A stretch of DNA of 13,322 bases from Bacillota bacterium (GTDB lineage: Bacteria > Bacillota_G > Limnochordia > DTU010). Shown here in pieces: positions 6,034-12,987 of the stretch (its first letter is position 1; each line of letters starts with the position of its first letter). The position numbers were made by a program, and so were the translations under genes. The notes beneath the pieces are model-generated. The model did no database searches. It was given only the letters and a program-made list of their open reading frames with translations, and was not told the DNA's origin. Location of the stretch: positions 1 to 13,322 of the forward strand of contig JAAZLQ010000252.1 in assembly GCA_012799255.1 (NCBI GenBank), in the 5' to 3' direction.

Positions 6034-7215
6034 GTGAGCAAAGGTAAAATTGCCATAATTGGCATAGGCGAGGTTCCTACCAGAACTATGCCGGAAAGAA
6101 CCCAATGGGACATTATCTATGATACTTGTATGGAAGCAGTTCAAGATTCCGGGTTGAACAAGAATGATATTGAAGGAGTTATCAGTGTTGCGCCACAAGC
6201 CCAGGACCGTTTGTCTGCCGAACTTTCCTTTGGAAAATTGCCGGAAGAATTAGGTTTAAAGGGTTGTAAGGACACCGTAGTATGCAATGCCGGGGGTGCC
6301 TCAACCTCCAATTGTCTGCGCATGGCCGAAAACTGGATTGAAAACGGTCTGGCCAAGGCTGTACTTGTGCATCATGTTACTGTTCAGTCCGACATTCCCC
6401 TCCCGGATATAATCAGTTTTTTCGGTAAAGCGGGGGTTGACCTGCAGTGGGAATATCCTTTCGGTGTAACCTATAATTTAATAATGGCAATGATGGCCAC
6501 CAGATATATGCACGAAAGTGGAACTACTGCGCGGGAGATGGCATCGGTAGTGACTGCCCTGCGCAGTTGGGCGGAAAAAGACCCTAATTCGATCTTTTAT
6601 GGCAAAGCAACTCCATCCGTCGATAAAGTACTGGAATCCGACATGCTGGCAACCCCGATGCATAAGCGGGAATCTAATGTACTGGCTGACGGCGGTTGCG
6701 CCATGGTAGTGACATCCGCCGATTTCGCCAAGAAGTTAGGCAAGTCGGCTGCCTACAAGCTAGGAGAATCTGTACGCTATTTCAGCGGAAGCGTTGTAAT
6801 GAGAGACTTTGATAAGGTGGCAGAGGGGCTGAAAGTTACCACTCAGGAAGCCTTGGCCCAAGCCGGTGTAACCAAAGAACAAATCAATCTCTGGAACATC
6901 TATCAGGCCTATTCGATCGCTCATCCGATTATGGCTGAAGCCGTAGGCGTGTGCCCCCCAGGGCAAGCCGGTAAATATTTCCTGGAAGGCAGAATGTCTT
7001 TTGGGGGGGATATTCCGTGGTCCACTATCGGTGATGCTCCCGGTAGAGGCCATACCGGATCCGGAGTCAGTGCCGCCACTTATGTTGAAACTGCTCGTCA
7101 GTTGATGGGTAAAGCGGGAGTGCGTCAGGTTAAAGACTGCAAATACGTTTTCCAGAATACGGCAGGTGGTTCCGGTTTCAACAATATTGCAACAGTATGG
7201 GGGAGGGATTTTTAA
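6034..7215 (+). CDS. SCP2-type thiolase-like enzyme (BbsB / Ltp2-like), thiolase or aldolase
   Basis: Protein of 393 residues of the lipid-transfer/SCP2 thiolase family, the C-C cleaving step. The start is GTG at 6034, 8 nt after GGAGG; the ATG two bases earlier is in another frame. C84 in VCNAGGAS aligns with the nucleophile, and H340 in GRGHTGSG with the His of the usual GHPxGxTG. The position that is normally His (HD/HE-x-F) in this family is Y290 in NIYQAYS. Family members that work with a DUF35 partner include BbsB (benzoylsuccinyl-CoA thiolase) and Ltp2 (steroid side-chain aldolase, with catalytic tyrosines). The stop codon overlaps the start of the DUF35 gene by one base (TAATG), indicating translational coupling and a complex. 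With C84 and H340 kept, thiolase is possible; Y290 and the lack of a hydroxyacyl-CoA dehydrogenase leave aldolase open. Confidence 0.88.
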   Translation: MSKGKIAIIGIGEVPTRTMPERTQWDIIYDTCMEAVQDSGLNKNDIEGVISVAPQAQDRLSAELSFGKLPEELGLKGCKDTVVCNAGGASTSNCLRMAENWIENGLAKAVLVHHVTVQSDIPLPDIISFFGKAGVDLQWEYPFGVTYNLIMAMMATRYMHESGTTAREMASVVTALRSWAEKDPNSIFYGKATPSVDKVLESDMLATPMHKRESNVLADGGCAMVVTSADFAKKLGKSAAYKLGESVRYFSGSVVMRDFDKVAEGLKVTTQEALAQAGVTKEQINLWNIYQAYSIAHPIMAEAVGVCPPGQAGKYFLEGRMSFGGDIPWSTIGDAPGRGHTGSGVSAATYVETARQLMGKAGVRQVKDCKYVFQNTAGGSGFNNIATVWGRDF

Positions 7216-7628
7216 TGCAATTTGATATGACAAAACCGCTGCCAGTTGTACAACCTTGGTCTAAAGCTTTCTGGGAAGGAACCCAAAAAGGTAAGTTTTT
7301 AATCCAACATTGCCAAGACTGCAATAGCAACATTTTTTACCCGAGAAAATTTTGTCCGGAATGCTGGTCCGGCAATCTGGATTGGATTGAAACGAGCGGG
7401 AAAGGTACAATCTTTACCTTCTCAACCGCTATGAGCATGGTGGAGCCTCGTTTTATGGATGAACTTCCCTACACTTTGGCCTATATTGACCTGGATGAAG
7501 GCATCCGTATTATGTCCCGTATTGTTGATTGCGACCCGGCCGACATCCAAATCGGCATGGAAGTGGAAGTTACTTTCGCTAAACGCGACGACTTTATGCT
7601 CCCCTATTTCAGGCCTGTTAACAAGTAA
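7215..7628 (+). CDS. DUF35 zinc-ribbon / OB-fold partner of the thiolase (BbsA-like)
   Basis: Protein of 137 residues with an N-terminal helix, a rubredoxin-like zinc ribbon and an OB-fold domain. The ribbon cysteines are C33-x2-C36-x10-C47-x2-C50. The OB part follows from about residue 58 (GKGTIFTFSTAM onward). I chose ATG 7215 over an in-frame start 18 bases upstream because GGAGGG (7202-7207) is correctly spaced for it and because it overlaps the thiolase stop by one base. Such proteins form an obligate complex with SCP2-type thiolases or aldolases and probably help hold the acyl-CoA, as shown for BbsAB and Ltp2-DUF35. Which of these this pair resembles most cannot be decided by eye. Confidence 0.9.
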   Translation: MQFDMTKPLPVVQPWSKAFWEGTQKGKFLIQHCQDCNSNIFYPRKFCPECWSGNLDWIETSGKGTIFTFSTAMSMVEPRFMDELPYTLAYIDLDEGIRIMSRIVDCDPADIQIGMEVEVTFAKRDDFMLPYFRPVNK

Positions 7629-7755
7629 AGTTCTCTATAATCATACTATTCTTCATTCTTTCTTATGGGTGCAGCCTCGACATTTACATAAATATTTGAT
7701 CGGGGTTAACCCATTTTTTAAAAGCAAAACCATTATTATCAGGGGTGAAGTTTTA

Positions 7756-8403
7756 ATGGTAAAAGTCATAACATCCGATCAAGCGGCGGCTATGGTAAAT
7801 GATGGCGATACTATTTTAGTGGGAGGGTTCTTAGCGGTTGGCTCGCCGGAAACAATTTGTGATGCCCTGGTACGCCGGAATGTAAGGAACTTAACGTTGA
7901 TCTGCAACGATACCGGTTGGCCGGATAGAGGCGTAGGCAAGCTGATTATGAACAAGCAGTTTAAAAAAGTATACGCATCTCACCTGGGAACCAACCGGGA
8001 AACCGGCCGCCAGATGAGCGAAGGGGAACTTGAGGTGGAGTTGAATCCTCAGGGTACATTGATTGAACGTATCCGTGCCGGCGGGATGGGATTGGGCGGC
8101 TTCTATACACCAACCGGGGTAGGAACACCGGTTGCTGAAGGCAAAGAAGTCAGAGTAATTAATGGAAGAGAAATGATATTCGAAACTCCGTTAAGAGGTA
8201 AAATAGCGTTTTTGAAAGCATTTATTGGGGATAAAAAAGGCAATTTGCGTTATCAGGCCACAGGGAGAAATTTTAATCCCGAGATGGCTTTTGCAGCGGA
8301 CATTGTTGTAGCTGAGGTTGATCATCTGGTGGATTTTATGGATCCTGATGATGTAGTAACACCAGGTGTTTTGGTGGACTGCATTGTAAGGAGGGATAAA
8401 TAA
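7756..8403 (+). CDS. 3-oxoacid/acetate-type CoA-transferase, subunit A
   Basis: Alpha subunit (215 residues) of a class I CoA-transferase, AtoD/ScoA-like. Residues 16-31 (DGDTILVGGFLAVGSP) fit the family's signature 1 exactly, and GGFYTPTGVGT (114-124) is the other conserved loop. The ATG at 7756 follows AGGGGTG (7741-7747) at usual spacing; the frame is open further upstream but overlaps the DUF35 gene and has no family similarity there. It is 127 bp after the DUF35 gene and overlaps the beta subunit by one base (TAATG). With the beta subunit it would move CoA between a donor such as acetyl- or succinyl-CoA and the pathway acid, either to activate the substrate or to recover energy from the product. 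Confidence 0.94.
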   Translation: MVKVITSDQAAAMVNDGDTILVGGFLAVGSPETICDALVRRNVRNLTLICNDTGWPDRGVGKLIMNKQFKKVYASHLGTNRETGRQMSEGELEVELNPQGTLIERIRAGGMGLGGFYTPTGVGTPVAEGKEVRVINGREMIFETPLRGKIAFLKAFIGDKKGNLRYQATGRNFNPEMAFAADIVVAEVDHLVDFMDPDDVVTPGVLVDCIVRRDK

Positions 8404-9059
8404 TGGACGTGCGTGAGAAAGTGGGCAGGCGCGGCGCTAAACTATTTAAGGACGGTATGCTGGTTAATCTAGGCATTGGAATGCCGACTGCTTTGGCTGA
8501 TTATATCCCCCCAGGCCTTAAATTGGATTTTCAAACTGAAAACGGTGCGATCGGACTCGGCCCCAGCCCAGAGGAGGGTTATGAGAATCCATACCTGACT
8601 AATGCTGGCGCTAAGCCTTTAACCGTACTACCGGGAGGGTGTTTTTTTGATTCTACGACCTCTTTCGGCCTTATACGAGGGGGGCATGTAGACGCCACCG
8701 TACTGGGCGTATTAGAAGTAGACGAAAAGGGTAACCTGGCCAATTATATGATACCGGGCAAGCTGGTACCCGGCATGGGCGGGGCCATGGACCTGGCGAC
8801 GGGGGCCAAAATGGTGGTTGCAGTTACCGAACATTGCGACAAAGCCGGCAATCCCAAAATTCTCAAAAAGTGCCAGCTTCCTTTAACAGCCAAAGAATCC
8901 GTTCATTGGATTCTCAGTGAACTGGCATTGATTGAGGTAGCCGAAGAAGGATTGGTTCTTCGGGAAATAGCGCCGGACACAACCATTGCAGAAGTCCTGA
9001 TGAAAACGGAGCCCAATTTGATAATTCCGCCTGAAGGGGTGCAAATCATGGAGTATTAG
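8403..9059 (+). CDS. 3-oxoacid/acetate-type CoA-transferase, subunit B
   Basis: Beta subunit (218 residues), AtoA/ScoB-like, carrying the catalytic glutamate that forms the glutamyl-CoA thioester: E46 in FQTENGAIG, equivalent to the family's SENG motif with Ser replaced by Thr. The glycine-rich VPGMGGAMDL segment and the preceding GGCFFDSTTSF are also typical. AAGGAGGG just before the start and the one-base overlap with subunit A show coupled translation. The class is clear; substrate specificity (acetoacetate, glutaconate, branched or aromatic acids) cannot be inferred from these motifs. Confidence 0.95.
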   Translation: MDVREKVGRRGAKLFKDGMLVNLGIGMPTALADYIPPGLKLDFQTENGAIGLGPSPEEGYENPYLTNAGAKPLTVLPGGCFFDSTTSFGLIRGGHVDATVLGVLEVDEKGNLANYMIPGKLVPGMGGAMDLATGAKMVVAVTEHCDKAGNPKILKKCQLPLTAKESVHWILSELALIEVAEEGLVLREIAPDTTIAEVLMKTEPNLIIPPEGVQIMEY

Positions 9060-9108
9060 TTGTATGAAATAATCTTAATATTCTAATCAGTTAGGGTGGA
9101 GGGGCACA

Positions 9109-9522
9109 ATGATGATTGCCGATAAAATGCTGAATACGGTTGGGCTTTTTGAGGCACAACCCTATCATCAATATCTGGGAATGAGGGTAACTGCTTGTTC
9201 GGACGGGTTCAGCCAAGTACAGATTGAAATTCGCCCTGAATTATGTAATCCAGTCGGGACATTGCATGGGGGGATTATCTGCTCCTTATCTGCAATTGCA
9301 TCCTCGTTAGCGGCTTTAAGTATGCTGGATACCAGCCAGTATACGGTAGCCAGCGACTTTAATATATCCGTTTTAAGGCCGATTTCCTCCGGCACAATAG
9401 TGATCGAAGGCCAAGTTATCAAAGCCGGTCGGCGCTTGATATTCGTTGAAACGAAAGTGATTGATGTTTATGGCAGTCTGGCTGCCGTTGGCCGCGTCAC
9501 TAAACCGGTGCTCACTGCTTGA
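9109..9522 (+). CDS. Hotdog-fold thioesterase-like protein (PaaI type) lacking the usual acidic residue
   Basis: Protein of 137 residues, the normal size for PaaI-type acyl-CoA thioesterases. The active-site strand-helix reads GTLHGGIICSL (50-60), matching the family's HGG motif. The Asp or Glu that normally follows (LADTA in PaaI) is A62 here, in LSAIAS. The enzyme may therefore use another residue, be slow, or bind acyl-CoA without hydrolysing it. Two adjacent ATGs (9109 and 9112) follow GGAGGGG; either could be used. It lies 49 bp after the CoA-transferase and is the last gene of the catabolic run. A likely role is releasing CoA from dead-end intermediates, but that is inference. Confidence 0.85.
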   Translation: MMIADKMLNTVGLFEAQPYHQYLGMRVTACSDGFSQVQIEIRPELCNPVGTLHGGIICSLSAIASSLAALSMLDTSQYTVASDFNISVLRPISSGTIVIEGQVIKAGRRLIFVETKVIDVYGSLAAVGRVTKPVLTA

Positions 9523-9663
9523 TGCTGAACCGGTCATACCAGAGGGAGGGTCTTTTATTTATTCTGAAGCTACTTCATAAATTCATTATCACATCTTGGC
9601 GTGAACACCTACTTGCTCAGTATTTCGGGGGAATAGAACTTGCCGCACATATTTCTGACGCAA

Positions 9664-9693
9664 TTGATAACCGATTGCAGGTAAGATTATGCT
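9664..9693 (+). promoter_or_regulatory. Weak promoter candidate ahead of the DUF3842 fragment
   Basis: TTGATA (9664-9669) and TATGCT (9688-9693) are 18 bp apart, followed by a GGGGGAG ribosome binding site at 9722. This lies in the 211-bp gap 9523-9733, where I recognise no gene. An open frame from a TTG at 9519 to 9737 (72 codons) has no recognisable family or ribosome binding site and I do not call it. Confidence 0.3.
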
Positions 9694-9733
9694 ATGATAA
9701 GGGCAAAACAGAATGGATTTTGGGGGAGAACAT

Positions 9734-9901
9734 GTGAAAATTGCCGTGATCGATGGGCAGGGCGGAGGAATCGGCCGGCTGATCGTGGAGAAATTACGCC
9801 AGGAACTGGGCCATCGCTGCCATATACTGGCCCTGGGAACTAATGCCCTGGCAGCCTCAGTGATGCTGAAAGCCGGTGCTAATGATGGGGCCAGCTGTTA
9901 A
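9734..9901 (+). pseudogene. DUF3842 family gene, 3'-truncated
   Basis: From a GTG at 9734 the product begins VKIAVIDGQGGGIGR and continues through LALGTNALAASVMLKAGAND, the characteristic N-terminal half of DUF3842, a Clostridia protein of unknown function with a Rossmann-like glycine motif. Whole members are about 130-140 residues; here only 55 codons remain. The last codons (Ser-Cys-stop) are made by the left inverted repeat of the element at 9895, which supplies the TAA. The gene is therefore cut by that element. I find no continuation on its other side. Probably non-functional. Confidence 0.8.
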
Positions 9902-10029
9902 GTATCACAGAATTTGAGAAACCTATCTCACTTGAATTCCCGTCAACCCCCACCATCCCGTTGATTCCCCAGTCATCCCACACAAACTCGACTTATCCCG
10001 GTTTTCTTATTTCCTGTGATACTTAACAG
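9895..10029. mobile_element. 135-bp MITE-like element with 16-bp terminal inverted repeats
   Basis: CTGTTAAGTATCACAG at 9895-9910 is the exact reverse complement of CTGTGATACTTAACAG at 10014-10029. Weaker complementarity continues about 13 bp inward (8 of 13). The interior has no gene and is C-rich on this strand. The left flank is a truncated DUF3842 gene and the right flank a truncated GNAT gene, so this is not a simple insertion into one gene. No target-site duplication is visible. Recombination between two copies with loss of the DNA between them would explain both facts. No transposase is in the window, so it would be non-autonomous. Confidence 0.7.
9939..9979 (-). other. G-quadruplex-type motif inside the element
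   Basis: On the minus strand there are five runs of 3-5 guanines (9977-9979, 9967-9970, 9957-9959, 9947-9951 and 9939-9941) with loops of 6, 7, 5 and 5 nt. This fits the G3+N1-7 rule and occupies the core between the inverted repeats. Confidence 0.55.
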
Positions 10030-10543
10030 ATCCCACCAGGACTTTCTGCCGGAGTTGGATCTGGTGATCGAAGTTGATGATCAGATCATCGGGAATATCA
10101 TGTATACGAAAACAAAACTCATTGATGAGTCTGGGGAAGAAAAAGGCATCCTTACTTTCGGTCCGGTTTGCATTTTGCCGGAATATCAGAGAAAGGGTTA
10201 TGGCAAAAAACTGATGGAGTATTCCTTTGCACAGGCGGCCGTACTTGGTTATGATGTGATCGTGATATTTGGTAATCCGAATAATTATGTGAGCCACGGT
10301 TTTAAAAGCTGTAAAAAGTACAATGTCTGTCTTGGAAATGGGACCTATCCGGCAGCCATGATGGTAAAAGAACTCAAACCAGATGTCTTGGACGGCAGAA
10401 AATGGGTGTATCATCAAAGTCCTGTATTTGAGATAGATGAACAAGCAGCAGAGCGCTTTGACGAGGGTTTGGAAAGCCTGGAGAAAAAATACCAGCCCAG
10501 TCAGGAAGAATTTTTTATTCACAGCCATGCGATTATAAAGTGA
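10016..10543 (+). pseudogene. GNAT N-acetyltransferase (YhbS-like), 5'-truncated
   Basis: The recognisable sequence starts at about 10028 (RSHQDFLPELDLVIEV) and runs through the acetyl-CoA-binding loop LPEYQRKGYGKKL (54-66 of the frame), IVIFGNPNNYVSHGF, and a complete C-terminus. Whole relatives carry roughly 45 more N-terminal residues (first strand and helix of the fold). Those are missing, replaced by the 135-bp element. A GTG at 10016 within the element's right repeat could start a 175-residue product (MILN then the GNAT sequence), but no ribosome binding site precedes it. The reading frame is otherwise undamaged, so the truncation looks recent. Probably inactive as an acetyltransferase. 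Confidence 0.75.
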
Positions 10544-10586
10544 GTTTTCTTGAGGCGTATAGGATAATCATTGATTCATGAACATA

Positions 10587-10607
10587 GTTGTCAACAATCC
10601 CGTCCCC
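10587..10607 (+). repeat. GTTGTCAAC repeat, copy 1
   Basis: The 21 bases starting GTTGTCAACAATCCCGTC match copy 3 at 12536 in 19 of 21 positions and, reversed, copy 2 at 11960-11979. A TGTCACA follows nearby, as in REP-like elements of Clostridia. It lies just upstream of the lipoprotein gene. Confidence 0.75.
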
Positions 10608-10629
10608 AAGTGTCACAAAGGGGGAAGTC

Positions 10630-11760
10630 ATGGTGAAAAGACATTTTAAAATCACTTCACTGCTAATGATCGGCCTTTTCATACTGATGGCTTTGGGAGG
10701 CTGTTCCAAACCTGTCTCCACTTCGGGGCCGGATAGAGAGCCGGGCGGCCCGCCGCCCGCTGAAGAAACGGCAGCGCCCGGGGACACCGAACCGCAGTAT
10801 TTTTTTGTAAACGGTTCTTTGCTAGGCAGTTACGATGATGAAGGCTGGCACAGTCTGTGTGATACTGGAACCAAGGACGCCGAGCCTTTCTTTGCCAAAG
10901 ACCTGCTGAACAAGGATGCCTACTATGTTTACGAAAATGATAAGCAGGTAGGGGTAGCAAAAAAGCTTGTTTGGCTTACCGAGGAGGCCTTTGGCCTGGG
11001 CAGCTTTGAAGAGGAGGATGCTCCGCAGAAATTTGCCGAGTATGGTGAGATATACAGCTTCGAAGGTGACAGCGCTGCAATTTATCGGATCTTTGATCTA
11101 CCGGTGAAACGGGGGGACGCGCTGGCCGAATTAAAAATACCGAATTATAGCTTCACTACAGATTTCATCTATGGAGAGGCCTGGGAACGCTTCACGGAAA
11201 ACCAGCGGCTGGTCTCCAACCGTAACACGATCAAGTTCCCGGATCAGCTGGCCGGTAATGTGGAACCCACCGCGGAGGCGCTCCAATTGCTCAGGGATAT
11301 TTTTAAGACCAATCATATGGAAAATACCGAGCCCCATTTCACTGAATGTTATAAGAGTGATTTTGATAACGATGGACAAGAAGAGTATATGATGCTGGCT
11401 GAAAATCCTGTTTCAGAGTCCGGCTATCCCCTGCTGGGCGGCAACGGCTCAACCGATAACCTGGGGGTCTTCAATGTGATCTTTTATCAGGATCATGACG
11501 ACCGGATCCAGACGCTGCACAGCGACCTGCGTCCCTATCAGGGCCCTTTCGAAGCAGACCAGAATAATACCATGGAGCTGTTCGGCGTCCCGGAATTTAG
11601 TAAGGGGGTAAACTTCATCACCGCAGCCGACCTCAATGCTGACGGGGTTTACGAGCTGACTGTGCAAAAGTTCGGCTGGGAATATGGCTATTATCTGGTT
11701 TATGCCCTGGATTCTGCCGGTAAATATGAAATCGTTATGCGCTCAAACTTCGGGAATTAG
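10630..11760 (+). CDS. Putative lipoprotein of unknown function with Asp-rich Ca-binding-like loops
   Basis: Protein of 376 residues. The N-terminus MVKRHFKITS, a hydrophobic stretch (11-22) and the lipobox LGGC with C25 indicate export and lipidation, so it is membrane-anchored outside the cell. A Pro/Gly/Glu-rich linker (about 30-54) follows. The rest is a soluble domain with no family I recognise. Two loops, DFDNDGQEEY (244-253) and DLNADGVYEL (334-343), resemble the Asp-x-Asn-x-Asp-Gly calcium loops of EF-hand, dockerin or VCBS/FG-GAP repeats. I start it at ATG 10630, after GGGGGAAG, because a start 42 bases earlier would lack a proper signal peptide and lie in the repeat. Base composition is richer in GC than the catabolic genes, consistent with separate origin. 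It is bounded by inverted copies of the GTTGTCAAC repeat. Confidence 0.8.
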   Translation: MVKRHFKITSLLMIGLFILMALGGCSKPVSTSGPDREPGGPPPAEETAAPGDTEPQYFFVNGSLLGSYDDEGWHSLCDTGTKDAEPFFAKDLLNKDAYYVYENDKQVGVAKKLVWLTEEAFGLGSFEEEDAPQKFAEYGEIYSFEGDSAAIYRIFDLPVKRGDALAELKIPNYSFTTDFIYGEAWERFTENQRLVSNRNTIKFPDQLAGNVEPTAEALQLLRDIFKTNHMENTEPHFTECYKSDFDNDGQEEYMMLAENPVSESGYPLLGGNGSTDNLGVFNVIFYQDHDDRIQTLHSDLRPYQGPFEADQNNTMELFGVPEFSKGVNFITAADLNADGVYELTVQKFGWEYGYYLVYALDSAGKYEIVMRSNFGN

Positions 11761-11959
11761 AAATAGGTGACAGGGGGACGGGAAGATACTATCTTCCCCT
11801 ACGACGCAACTAGAGAGGGATTTCCTCAAGCCTGACCACTACCCACTTTCTGCTTTCCCCTAACTCCTAACCAACTGTGTGACAAAAAAGGATCGTCCCC
11901 AGGAGTCACACAGAAGTCCTTTACACTGAAGTTGTCGCCGGGATACCCTATGGGGCACA
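11761..11959. repeat. Intergenic REP-like palindromes
   Basis: The gap holds two hairpins. GGGAAGAT-ACT-ATCTTCCC (11780-11798) follows a GGGGGACGGG run. CTGTGTGAC (11875-11883) pairs with GTCACACAG (11905-11913) around a loop containing CGTCCCC. The TGTGTGAC...GTCCCC...GTCACACA form resembles dispersed repeats seen in Clostridia genomes. Neither hairpin has a following T-run, so I do not call them terminators. Confidence 0.6.
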
Positions 11960-11979
11960 GGGACGGGGTTGTTGACAAC
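11960..11979 (-). repeat. GTTGTCAAC repeat, copy 2 (inverted)
   Basis: GGGACGGGGTTGTTGACAAC is the reverse complement of the consensus. Eighteen bases (11962-11979) are exactly complementary to copy 3 at 12536-12553. It ends one base before the ribosome binding site of the downstream acetyltransferase gene. Confidence 0.8.
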
Positions 11980-11992
11980 AGGAGAGATATAT

Positions 11993-12532
11993 ATGATTTT
12001 TGAAACAGAGCGATTAATACTGCGTCCCTGGCAGGAGTCGGATGCAGATGATCTATATAGATATGCAAGTGATCCCCAGGTAGGCCCGATTGCAGGATGG
12101 CCTGTACATACCAGTGTGGAAAATAGTTTGGAAATAATAAAGGGTGTGCTTTCTAAACCAGAGACTTATGCGGTTGTTCTAAAAAGTGCAGGACATGCGG
12201 TAGGAAGTATCGGTCTCATGATTGGAGATGAGAGTAACATCGGGCTCCCTCAAGACGAAGGCGAAATCGGCTACTGGATCGGCGTACCATTCTGGGGTCA
12301 GGGACTGATCCCGGAGGCAGTCAATGAGCTTATTCGTTATGGTTTTGAAGATTTGAACCTTAAAAAATTGTGGTGCGGATATTTCTGTGGCAATGAAAAG
12401 TCTCAGCGGGTTCAGGAGAAGTGCGGATTCACATATCACCACACCGAAGAGAATATCCCATGGTCTTTGATGGGTGATATCAGGACCGAGCATATTACAT
12501 GTCTGACAAAAAGAAAGTGGCAGCAAGCCTAG
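11993..12532 (+). CDS. GNAT acetyltransferase, RimJ/RimL type
   Basis: Complete protein of 179 residues, normal for the RimJ/RimL-like Acetyltransf_3 group, which acetylates N-termini of ribosomal proteins or small-molecule amines with acetyl-CoA. It starts with FETERLILRPW (3-13) and has the acetyl-CoA binding region EIGYWIGVPFWGQGLIPEA (91-109) and the NEKSQRVQEKCGF motif (134-146). I chose ATG 11993, 7 nt after GGAGAG, over an in-frame start 24 bases earlier that lies inside the repeat. The gene is closely framed by inverted repeats ending at 11979 and starting at 12536, like a small cassette. The substrate is unknown; it is unrelated in detail to the truncated GNAT at 10016. Confidence 0.9.
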   Translation: MIFETERLILRPWQESDADDLYRYASDPQVGPIAGWPVHTSVENSLEIIKGVLSKPETYAVVLKSAGHAVGSIGLMIGDESNIGLPQDEGEIGYWIGVPFWGQGLIPEAVNELIRYGFEDLNLKKLWCGYFCGNEKSQRVQEKCGFTYHHTEENIPWSLMGDIRTEHITCLTKRKWQQA

Positions 12533-12535
12533 AAA

Positions 12536-12610
12536 GTTGTCAACAACCCCGTCTCCATGACATTGTGTGCCACAGGAACCGTCCCCCTGGTTACCCCTGC
12601 CCCTGGTTAC
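12536..12610 (+). repeat. GTTGTCAAC repeat, copy 3, with a short direct repeat
   Basis: GTTGTCAACAACCCCGTC starts 4 bp after the acetyltransferase stop codon and is inverted relative to copy 2. A TGTGTGCCACAGGAACCGTCC stretch follows within the same unit, then CCCCTGGTTAC twice in direct orientation (12584-12594 and 12600-12610). Confidence 0.75.
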
Positions 12611-12662
12611 TGTGAAAGGCAGTACAAATTATCTCAAAGCACCCTAAAACACCAAATTGAAT

Positions 12663-12869
12663 TTAATTCGTTTCTTTATTCTCTGTGCCCCGAGCTGCTG
12701 TTTTCGCTTGTGCTTCAGCAATCACTTTTATTGACTCTGCTATTGATTCATGGGCTCTCATTGCTCTCCAGGCGGCTAGTATAAAGAATACAACTGCTGC
12801 GATGCTGCCAAAAATCAAGACCACGTAAATCATAAGCATTAAGATACCGAATAATCCCTGTGCCATCAT
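12663..12869 (-). CDS. Small single-pass membrane protein, unknown function
   Basis: Protein of 68 residues. A long hydrophobic segment spans about residues 5-34. A charged helical tail beginning WRAMRAHESIAESIKVI (34-50) and a polar C-terminus follow, probably cytoplasmic by the positive-inside rule (Arg and His directly after the membrane segment). The start is the first of two adjacent ATGs, six bases after GAGGTG on the minus strand; an in-frame start 69 bases upstream lacks such a site. No family is recognised and it has no clear functional link to its neighbours. Confidence 0.6.
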   Translation of the reverse strand: MMAQGLFGILMLMIYVVLIFGSIAAVVFFILAAWRAMRAHESIAESIKVIAEAQAKTAARGTENKETN

Positions 12870-12987
12870 CAAATACACCTCTTCATTCCTTATCTTACCT
12901 ATAGGGAAGGACATTGTAATAATATAGATAGTGCTCATTATAGAAAGTGGCTCGCTCTCTAAATTGAAATTTGTCGGTCTTGTTCTA

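Noticed and set aside
7702..7718. GGGG-TTAA-CCC followed by a T-run as a terminator between DUF35 and the CoA-transferase
   Set aside because: The stem is only three G-C pairs with a TTAA loop, too weak for a terminator call.
7459..7755. An upstream extension of CoA-transferase subunit A of 99 codons
   Set aside because: It overlaps the DUF35 gene in another frame, has no family similarity, and ATG 7756 has a proper ribosome binding site and starts exactly where the family begins.
9519..9737. 72-codon frame starting with TTG after the thioesterase gene
   Set aside because: Its start overlaps the thioesterase stop without a ribosome binding site, no family is recognised, and it runs into the DUF3842 start; likely chance or decayed sequence.
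10587..12610. CRISPR array
   Set aside because: The repeats are few, in opposite orientations and separated by whole genes, with no regular spacers.
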